From M3007 sp037130425 (GTDB lineage: Bacteria; Bacteroidota; Bacteroidia; Chitinophagales; Saprospiraceae), in contig JBAXTB010000079.1 of NCBI GenBank assembly GCA_037130425.1, positions 1 to 18,536 of the forward strand: a DNA stretch of 18,536 nt, written 5' to 3'. Positions 5,183 through 11,675 of the stretch are shown piece by piece. The notes below the pieces were generated by a model. That model was not told the origin of the DNA, did no database searches, and worked only from the letters and a program-made list of their open reading frames with translations. Position numbers and translations under genes: made by a program. Within the stretch, counting starts at the first letter, position 1; each line of letters begins with the position of its first letter.

Positions 5183-7918
5183 TTATTTTCTTGTACCATA
5201 CGCCCCCTCCAAATACCCAAAAGTAACATTCCCCCTCACCGCATCATGCGGCACCAACAAATACTTCCACGCTTTTTTCCCTGTCTGTTTTGCATATTCC
5301 GTTGCCTGGCGGCAATAGATCGTAGCGGCTTCGGCTTTTTGAAGTACATCCGGATTTGTCATTTCGTTGGAAGCCTTGATTTCAACCAAATATATCTTGT
5401 CCGCCGTTTCGACCACAAAGTCGGGTTCGTACTTTTTAGATTGCCGGTCCCAATAGATTTGAAACTGGGTGGGCGCAGGGCGTAACCATTTTGCCACTGC
5501 GGGGTCATGTTCAAGGACGCGTGCAAATTCCAATTCCGGCAAAGAATCAAAGGTGTATTCGAGATGACAAGCTTTGCTGAAGCCCATGAATATGTGTTTT
5601 TTGACTTCTCCGGTATTGAATGTGGACGTATTCCAATGCAGCCTTCCCGCTGAAATCGGAATGGTAACGTTCCAAGGCTCGATCCGTGTAAAGGGCTGAA
5701 CCTTGCCAGTGGTCACAAAACCGGTATGCCGTATCTCAAAACGCTTGTTCATTTGTGTATAAATCCGCTGTGCAATGGTTTTCCGATGGTGTTGCACAAC
5801 GATGTCTATGGTTTCATCCATCCGCAACCCGGCTTTGATAGCATCCAGCGCCTGTTTGGCTAATTTGAAGAGCAGATCCTTGGTTTGGTCATAATTCACT
5901 TGAGGAAAAAGGAGCAAATCCGACACGATCCGCTGTTCCGGTGTTTCAGGCCGGGTCGTTTTGGCGCCATGTAGCACGCCGATATAGTCCTGCTCATGCG
6001 TCGTGAGGGTTTGACGCAAGATGGTAGCATCAAGTTTGTTCAAATCAAAATTGCTTTCAGGAGTGGTTCCATCCGTGTTTAAATCAAAATCATTAAAAAC
6101 CGCTTCCGGTGGCGCGGGCTGCAATGTAAAACGCGGTATTTCAATGATATTTTGCTTGAACTCCTGCACCATTGTAAGGTATTGATGTTCAGCCTCTTGT
6201 ACGATTTGGAGATGTTCCTCTACGGAGAATAAGGTCTTGGGCGCTTTGGCCAATTCTTCCGTAATCGTTTGAATCACGGCGGCTTTTACTTCGGATTTCT
6301 CCAAATCCTGCACCCCGCGAACGGGCACTTTTAAGGCCGCCAACGGCAATGCATTGATAATGGCTCTTTTGGCATCTAAAGAATGTTGCCCTCTTTGTTT
6401 CTCCGCCGCATCCTGCATGGTATCTATGCGTTTCTGCTCTGCCTTTAGGCGCTCCGAAACGCGGTCTTCCGTACGGACGACGATGCGTTTTTCGCCCAGT
6501 TCAGTTTCCTGTATTTCCACCAGCTGCATCTTGTTGAGCAGCGAATTCGGGTCTTTGGCGGCACTGATAACGGCGTCAAAATGATCGTGCGCAATAACCG
6601 TCAGGGTATCTGCGTGCTTGTCGTTGGTGCGTTCTCCATAAGGCAGGCGCAAACCGCGCCCAATGGTTTGCTCAATCAGCGTCAAGGCTTTTGCTGCCCG
6701 TAAAGGAACGATGGTATAAAGATTGGTTACGTCCCAGCCCTCTTTGAGCATGTTTACGTGGATGACGATCTCAATTTTATTTTCAGGTTTTTCTAAGGTA
6801 ACAAATTGCTTTTCAATTTCTTCCGTTTTCGTGGTGCTGTCAATCTGCAAGGCTTTGTTTGAATATGCGCCTTCGTAGAATGCATCGCTTCGAACGTAGT
6901 CAAATACTTGTTTGGCATGGGTCGTATCGCTGCATACCACCAGCACAAAAGGTTTGACTTTCGGCCGGCCCGATTCCAGCGCGTATCGCTCCAATTCAAC
7001 TTTGGTATTTTCATGCACACTGATGGCGTCTTCCAATTTGATGCGCTCCAGTTCGTCGGGCGTCTTGCCCTTGGGATCAAAGTTGGCGCGTGTGGCGATG
7101 GACGGAATTTTGATATACTTGCCGTCGTGCAGGGCCTGCGCAAGGCTGTATTCAAACACGATGTTTTTGAAACGGGAACCTTTATCGTCAAGTAAGGGCG
7201 TGGCGGTCAGTTCAATACCAAGCACCGGGCGCAACTCCGCAATGGCCTGTTTGCTTTTGTCCGCATGATAACGGTGCGCTTCATCCATGAGGATGACAAG
7301 ATCATCCAATTTGATCAAAAAATCCCAATACGACTGCCCCAGGTATTCCGAAATACGCTTGATGCGCGGAGGTTTACTTTTGCTGTCCTTGCTGCGCTCC
7401 TCGGTCGTATCTTTATTGAACTTGCTGATATTGAATACGTTGATGCGCATTTCAGTTCCGCTGAACAAGCCGGTGGATTGCGCATAATTGTCGCCCGTAA
7501 TAATGACGGGCGGATTGGCGACAAACTCCTCAATCCCTTTGAATACGTATTTGGAAAAACCCGGATTGCCAAAATCCTCAATGAGTTTTTCATAGATGGT
7601 CAGGTTGGGCGCCAGCACAAAGAAGTTGCGACTGCGGCCTGTCAGGTACAAATAGGCCATGATTGCGCCCATGAGCCGGGTTTTGCCGACGCCGGTGGCG
7701 ATGGAAAAGGCTACGGAGATAAAATCACGCTCGAAATCCGAGCAGGTCGGATAATGCGCTTGTACCTTTTCCAAGGCGGCTTTCAGTTCGGCGGGTTCGC
7801 TGATTTCTTCCAAGGCCAGCAAATCTGCCAGATGCGCCACAATATCGAGCGAATCCCGAAGCGGTTGCCGGAGCGAGAGACGGGACTTGATGTTTTTGAT
7901 GATTTCCTGATGATCCAT
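5183..7918 (-). CDS. res: Type III restriction enzyme Res subunit (superfamily 2 helicase plus endonuclease)
   Basis: The product is 911 aa, in the range of type III Res subunits. In such systems Res, complexed with Mod, hydrolyses ATP, moves along DNA from unmodified sites and cleaves. Helicase motifs are in order: Walker A ATGVGKT (74-80), the DEAH box in LMDEAHRYH (212-215), LTATP (237-241), KEGWDVTNL (392-400) and motif VI EQTIGRGLR (416-424). The C-terminus carries a PD-(D/E)XK endonuclease: PDF with D833, then VEIK with E846 and K848. Both activities therefore look intact. It is the last gene of the operon, starting 18 bases after the rhuM stop. The start MDHQEIIKNI at 7918 is the first ATG after that stop. 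The family is sometimes annotated only as a DEAD/DEAH box helicase; adjacency to a beta-class Mod supports Res. Confidence 0.92.
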   Translation of the reverse strand: MDHQEIIKNIKSRLSLRQPLRDSLDIVAHLADLLALEEISEPAELKAALEKVQAHYPTCSDFERDFISVAFSIATGVGKTRLMGAIMAYLYLTGRSRNFFVLAPNLTIYEKLIEDFGNPGFSKYVFKGIEEFVANPPVIITGDNYAQSTGLFSGTEMRINVFNISKFNKDTTEERSKDSKSKPPRIKRISEYLGQSYWDFLIKLDDLVILMDEAHRYHADKSKQAIAELRPVLGIELTATPLLDDKGSRFKNIVFEYSLAQALHDGKYIKIPSIATRANFDPKGKTPDELERIKLEDAISVHENTKVELERYALESGRPKVKPFVLVVCSDTTHAKQVFDYVRSDAFYEGAYSNKALQIDSTTKTEEIEKQFVTLEKPENKIEIVIHVNMLKEGWDVTNLYTIVPLRAAKALTLIEQTIGRGLRLPYGERTNDKHADTLTVIAHDHFDAVISAAKDPNSLLNKMQLVEIQETELGEKRIVVRTEDRVSERLKAEQKRIDTMQDAAEKQRGQHSLDAKRAIINALPLAALKVPVRGVQDLEKSEVKAAVIQTITEELAKAPKTLFSVEEHLQIVQEAEHQYLTMVQEFKQNIIEIPRFTLQPAPPEAVFNDFDLNTDGTTPESNFDLNKLDATILRQTLTTHEQDYIGVLHGAKTTRPETPEQRIVSDLLLFPQVNYDQTKDLLFKLAKQALDAIKAGLRMDETIDIVVQHHRKTIAQRIYTQMNKRFEIRHTGFVTTGKVQPFTRIEPWNVTIPISAGRLHWNTSTFNTGEVKKHIFMGFSKACHLEYTFDSLPELEFARVLEHDPAVAKWLRPAPTQFQIYWDRQSKKYEPDFVVETADKIYLVEIKASNEMTNPDVLQKAEAATIYCRQATEYAKQTGKKAWKYLLVPHDAVRGNVTFGYLEGAYGTRK

Positions 7919-7936
7919 GCTGTTATTCTTTTCGGG

Positions 7937-8962
7937 TTACTTGGGCGGTAGCATTTTTTTTATTTCCCGGTCAAAATCAGATTCGTATTGCTGATCCTGC
8001 GTGACGCGGAACTTTTCATATTCCTTCTCTGCCAGACTTTTGGCCACTTCTGCCGAAACACTGCCCGCATTTTGTAGTACCTCGTAATCGTTGAATTTCA
8101 AAAACGCATCCAATTTCTCAATCCAGTCGCTCATTTTCATGGCTTTTTGCCGGGCAGCCTGATTTTCCGCATAATCCAAATACATGCTTACGATGCGGTT
8201 CAATTCCTTGATTTCGGGTTCTTCCAAATAGTTTTTAGCCACACCCACATCGCTTTTAAGCACTTTGCCGGAAGGTGCGTTTTTCCAGGTCATTAGTCCC
8301 ATATTTGGTTTTTCCGAGCTGGCACGGGCTTGAATGATTTCAGCAGCGGTTAAACCGGTGATGGCCCATTCGAGTTTGTTTTGCACCGTTTTGTAAAAGG
8401 TTTGCGTCTGTTCCGATTTGGCGTCGTAGTCTACGCTGCACTCGGCGTAGATGTCGGTGATTTTCTGGTAAAAGCGCCGCTCGCTTGCCCGGATTTCGCG
8501 GATACGCTCAAGCAGTTCGTCGAAGTAGTCCTTGCCGAAACGTTTGCCTTGTTTGAGACGCGCGTCGTCGAGCACAAAACCCTTTACGATGTATTCCTTG
8601 AGGGTTTTGGTTGACCAGATACGGAATTGCGTGGCGCGATGGCTATTCACCCGATAACCTATGGCAATAATAATATCCAGGTTATAAAAATCAATGTCCC
8701 GGGCTACTTCGCGGGTTCCTTCTTTCTGAACTACTCGAATTTTTCGAGTAGTTGCCTGCTCTTCCAATTCGCCACTCTTGTAGATCTCCTTAAGGTGATA
8801 AGTGATGGTGTGAGCCTCCACGCCAAATAGTTCCGCCATTTTTTTCTGGCTGAGCCAAAACGTTTCGTCTTCATACAAAACATCCACCCGCACCGAACCA
8901 TCGGCCGTGGCGTACAGCAAAATATCATTGAATTGAGGCGTCTGTTCCGGCATGGCTTCCAT
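7937..8962 (-). CDS. RhuM-family protein (virulence RhuM / putative DNA-binding)
   Basis: The product is 341 aa, full length for the RhuM family. The N-terminal part has a winged-helix-like segment (ETFWLSQKKMAELFGVEAHTITYHLKEIY, spread over about 33-61) followed by the family core DIDFYNLDIIIAIGYRVNS (89-107), ATQFRIWSTKTLKEYIVKGF and LDDARLKQ. The C-terminal half is helical, with a YLEEPEIKELNRIVSMYLDY motif. RhuM was named from a Salmonella pathogenicity island; its biochemical role is unknown, and members are often seen inside restriction-modification operons. Here it lies between mod and res, 3 bases after mod and 18 before res, so co-expression is near certain. A second ATG at 8953 is an equally possible start. 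A perfect hairpin sits inside the coding region at 8729-8753. A role as regulator or accessory subunit of the restriction system is inference. Confidence 0.9.
   Translation of the reverse strand: MEAMPEQTPQFNDILLYATADGSVRVDVLYEDETFWLSQKKMAELFGVEAHTITYHLKEIYKSGELEEQATTRKIRVVQKEGTREVARDIDFYNLDIIIAIGYRVNSHRATQFRIWSTKTLKEYIVKGFVLDDARLKQGKRFGKDYFDELLERIREIRASERRFYQKITDIYAECSVDYDAKSEQTQTFYKTVQNKLEWAITGLTAAEIIQARASSEKPNMGLMTWKNAPSGKVLKSDVGVAKNYLEEPEIKELNRIVSMYLDYAENQAARQKAMKMSDWIEKLDAFLKFNDYEVLQNAGSVSAEVAKSLAEKEYEKFRVTQDQQYESDFDREIKKMLPPK
8729..8753. repeat. Perfect 11-bp inverted repeat with 3-base loop inside rhuM
   Basis: Arms AACTACTCGAA and TTCGAGTAGTT around a TTT loop on the plus strand. In the mRNA it would form an 11-bp stem within codons 70-78 of rhuM, between mod upstream and res downstream. 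Codon choice alone does not demand this symmetry. It is not followed by a T-run on the transcribed strand. Confidence 0.6.
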
Positions 8963-8965
8963 GTT

Positions 8966-10630
8966 TTAAAATAAGGTAGGTTGCTGCTCGTCGTTACTTT
9001 TCCCTTTTTTCCGCTGCGGCGCTGCGGCCGAATAGGCTTCCCATTCATCTGCACCCAATTCCTGATCCTCGTTACCGCCGATGACGTTTTGCACATTCAA
9101 CGAATAATCATCCTTGCCGAACTCGTACTTGCGCATGAAGGCATTGGGGATCTTTTTCAGCGTGATGTTGGGGTACGCCCGCTCGCAGCCATCACCATAC
9201 GCGGGACAGCAGAGCAGCAGCGATTCGTTTTCCGCCATTTGCGCGTGCAATTGCGCCAGCCACTCGGCCGTGACAAATATTTTGGTAACCAGCAGGTAGT
9301 CCTGCTCCGAAGAGCGGCTTTGTTTCCAGAACACATCCGGGTCCGGCGCGTAGGTAAAACCTTCTATTTTGGCGACCGCCTCGGCCACCATATCATCCGT
9401 AAATTCCGGATTAAAGCGCAGCATGGCGTGTTCGTCCGTGGCCAGCAGGCTGGGCGCCAGCCGGTAGGTTTTGAAGCCGCCGCCGCCTTTCCAGTCTACG
9501 GCCTTGGAAATGCCGCCCTGGTCTTCGCCGGATACCACTTTGCGCAGGCGCGGCACGCAGTGGGTGTAACAGTGTTCGCCCAGTTCGATGCCGATCCAGC
9601 GGCGCTTCATTTTGTGGGCGACTGCGGCGGTGGTGCCGGAGCCGAGGAAGGAGTCGAGGACGAGGTCGCCGGGATTGGTGGCAAGGGTTAGGATGCGTTG
9701 AATGAGGCGTTCGGGTTTGGGGGTTCCAAAAACATCACCGCCAAAGAGTGAAACAATTTCTTTTTTTGCTTCTTGAGTATGACCTACTTCTTCATATGAC
9801 CAGAATGTCTGTGGTACTATTCCTTCTTTTACTTCTGATAAATAAATTTTTGGAGCAGGAACATTGTTTCCATCTTTTCCCCACCAAATTCTACCGTTGG
9901 CATCCATTTGCCAAAATTTCTCTTCTGAAACTCGCCAATAGGAGCCTGAAGGAGGACCCGCGATAACCCTTCCTCCTGGGCATTTGATTGAGTATGTGCC
10001 TTTGCTATAGAAATTTCTTGCGGCCAAATTATTTGGCCTCCAAAGCCCCCGTGGATCTTGGTCCGGGTTTTTATAAGCCTTATCCTGTTTATCACTCCTT
10101 GGCATTAAATTGGGTTTCCATAATTCACCATGTTTCCCATATACAAGTATATAGTCATGATCCTCTGAAAAATGCTTGGCACTTGATTTCGGAGCATAAT
10201 TCTTTCTCCAAATGATAGTTCCTACAAAATTTCCCCTCCCAAACACCTCATCACAGAGCACCTTCAAATAATGGCATTCATTATCATCAATAGAAATCCA
10301 GATAGAGCCATCAGACGAGAGTAAACGCCTGAGTATTTCAAGCCGGTGTTTTATCAATGTCAACCACAGCGAATGCTCCATCATGTCATTATAATGCTCA
10401 AAAGCAGAGCCTGTATTATAGGGCGGATCAATATAAATACACTTCACCTTCCCGGCATATTGTTGTTCCAATGCTTTGAGTGCGAGCAGGTTATCGCCGT
10501 GTATGAGGATGTTTTCGGCGTTTGGGTCGCCGTGGCAGTGTTCGGGTTCGAGCAGGAGCAGGCGGGGTTCGAGGCGGGGTTGGTCGCCTTTACCGAGCCA
10601 GGTGAGTTCGAGTTTTTGATTGGTGGACAT
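8966..10630 (-). CDS. mod: Type III DNA methyltransferase, Mod subunit (beta-class N6-adenine or N4-cytosine)
   Basis: The product is 554 aa. The catalytic motif IV is YIDPPYNTG (DPPYN at 68-72) and the AdoMet-binding motif I follows later as LDSFLGSGTT (326-334); this order defines the beta class used by type III Mod proteins. Between them lies a region of about 220 residues expected to hold the target-recognition domain, ending at FGTPKPERLI (301-310). After the catalytic core there is a C-terminal extension of about 195 residues, with QQPTLF at the very end. Mod methylates the host recognition site and guides Res to unmodified sites; DPPY in this class usually means N6-adenine. The gene starts 1 base after the nuclease stop and ends 3 bases before rhuM. 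The recognition region is strikingly AT-rich compared with both flanks. No simple repeats suggesting phase variation were seen. Confidence 0.93.
   Translation of the reverse strand: MSTNQKLELTWLGKGDQPRLEPRLLLLEPEHCHGDPNAENILIHGDNLLALKALEQQYAGKVKCIYIDPPYNTGSAFEHYNDMMEHSLWLTLIKHRLEILRRLLSSDGSIWISIDDNECHYLKVLCDEVFGRGNFVGTIIWRKNYAPKSSAKHFSEDHDYILVYGKHGELWKPNLMPRSDKQDKAYKNPDQDPRGLWRPNNLAARNFYSKGTYSIKCPGGRVIAGPPSGSYWRVSEEKFWQMDANGRIWWGKDGNNVPAPKIYLSEVKEGIVPQTFWSYEEVGHTQEAKKEIVSLFGGDVFGTPKPERLIQRILTLATNPGDLVLDSFLGSGTTAAVAHKMKRRWIGIELGEHCYTHCVPRLRKVVSGEDQGGISKAVDWKGGGGFKTYRLAPSLLATDEHAMLRFNPEFTDDMVAEAVAKIEGFTYAPDPDVFWKQSRSSEQDYLLVTKIFVTAEWLAQLHAQMAENESLLLCCPAYGDGCERAYPNITLKKIPNAFMRKYEFGKDDYSLNVQNVIGGNEDQELGADEWEAYSAAAPQRKKGKSNDEQQPTLF
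9735..10440. other. AT-rich segment covering the mod target-recognition region
   Basis: Hand counts on 60-base lines give about 65-67% GC at 9541-9660, about 37-38% GC at 9721-9900 and again at 10081-10140, 45% at 10321-10380, then about 58% at 10501-10560. The low-GC part corresponds to Mod residues of about 63-298, that is from the catalytic motif to just before the FGTPKP segment. The pattern suggests replacement of the specificity region by recombination. Confidence 0.6.
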
Positions 10631-10631
10631 A

Positions 10632-11675
10632 TTAACGTTGATCGTCGGATGCCGAAATGGCTTGTAGTTGTGCTTGTAATGATTGGAGGTAATCCTGTAG
10701 TTGTTGGGCGGACATATCGCTCAAATTTGCTTCTATTTTTGTCAATAGAATTGAATCTTTGGCATTTTTAAGTTTCCCCGCAGTTCCCAGGTTTAATGGT
10801 TGAAGTTTTTCCAGCACGATTCTTCTGTATTCCCTGAACCCGATACCTTTTTTCGATAATTCCTGAATCCACATTCGGATCGTGAGCGCAGGTTTCCCTC
10901 TGGAAATTGCAAGATCGAAATTAGGTCCGAACTGAATACTGTGATCTTCCGAAGTGGTTCCGAAAGGTACGAACCCAAACCAGTATGAAAGCATACTGTC
11001 GCGCCTAAACTGGTTATGAGCAAAATCGGAATTGGGAAAAACGGTTTTCATTTTTGTGAAAAAACCGACCCAATGCCAGTGGTTCCATGTTGCAACTTTG
11101 TGGTTTTCAAAGTCTTTACAATCAATGCCCGCCTGTTCGAATTCGCGTGCTAATTTACGTAAATGCACACCAAAATCGGCAAAAATGTCATTTTTTATAC
11201 CTTCCTTTTCTCCGAATTGCCAAACATCGAGCAGGTCTGTTGCGGTAATTTCCCGGTACCCGGCGGCACGTGCTTCCGACCAGTCTTGTTGAAAGCCCGT
11301 TTTAAGAAATATGGGCAGTATATGTTCTCTGGAAGCGTGGATATCCTCAATTCTTTTTAGGTACCTGTTCAGTTGATCGCCATGTGCATGGGCATATACT
11401 TTATCTTCCAGCAGGATAATGCGTTCAATACCGTCTTTGCATTTAAGCCGAATGAGCAGATCAATTTTATACTCCTGGGGATTGATGTTTATCTCGTCAA
11501 TCTCTACAAGTTCCGATCCGTACATTTTTCGGATGAAATACCGGGCGGTTTCATGCAAGGCCCGGTCGTGGGATTCAAACCGGGGATCAGCCCACTGAAT
11601 GAGCCAAGCGATAATGGCATCCTGGCTTAGTTCGCTGGTAGCGAAGGAAAAGAGATTGGGTTTATTAGATGTCAT
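10632..11675 (-). CDS. PD-(D/E)XK nuclease superfamily protein (PDDEXK_4-like)
   Basis: The product is about 347 aa. The N-terminus NLFSFATSELSQDAIIAWL (7-25) and the core YKIDLLIRL with D72, followed by IILLEDKVYA with E90 and K92, then GDQLNRY, match the PD-(D/E)XK nuclease pattern of the PDDEXK_4-type family. The D...ExK triad needed for metal-dependent cleavage is present, so it is probably active. The C-terminal 150 residues are not recognised; the last 40 are helical and glutamine-rich. The ATG at 11673-11675 overlaps the helicase stop (ATGA), a coupling arrangement, so I prefer it; an ATG at 11687 would add 4 residues. It lies between the SNF2 helicase and mod, 1 base before the latter. 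It may act with the helicase as a second effector, which is inference. Its base composition is lower in GC (near 42% in a sampled line) than the neighbouring helicase gene. Confidence 0.85.
   Translation of the reverse strand: MTSNKPNLFSFATSELSQDAIIAWLIQWADPRFESHDRALHETARYFIRKMYGSELVEIDEININPQEYKIDLLIRLKCKDGIERIILLEDKVYAHAHGDQLNRYLKRIEDIHASREHILPIFLKTGFQQDWSEARAAGYREITATDLLDVWQFGEKEGIKNDIFADFGVHLRKLAREFEQAGIDCKDFENHKVATWNHWHWVGFFTKMKTVFPNSDFAHNQFRRDSMLSYWFGFVPFGTTSEDHSIQFGPNFDLAISRGKPALTIRMWIQELSKKGIGFREYRRIVLEKLQPLNLGTAGKLKNAKDSILLTKIEANLSDMSAQQLQDYLQSLQAQLQAISASDDQR

Noticed and set aside
7265..7951. 228-codon plus-strand open frame opposite res
   Set aside because: Lies antisense to the conserved helicase motifs, has no family resemblance and no promoter; a shadow of the minus-strand gene.
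8981..9691. 236-codon plus-strand open frame opposite mod
   Set aside because: Occurs where mod is very GC-rich, which leaves opposite frames open; product is not protein-like.
8966..10630. Phase-variable simple repeats in mod
   Set aside because: No tandem short repeats or long homopolymer tract able to switch the frame was seen; the longest T-run, near 9762, is only 7 bases.
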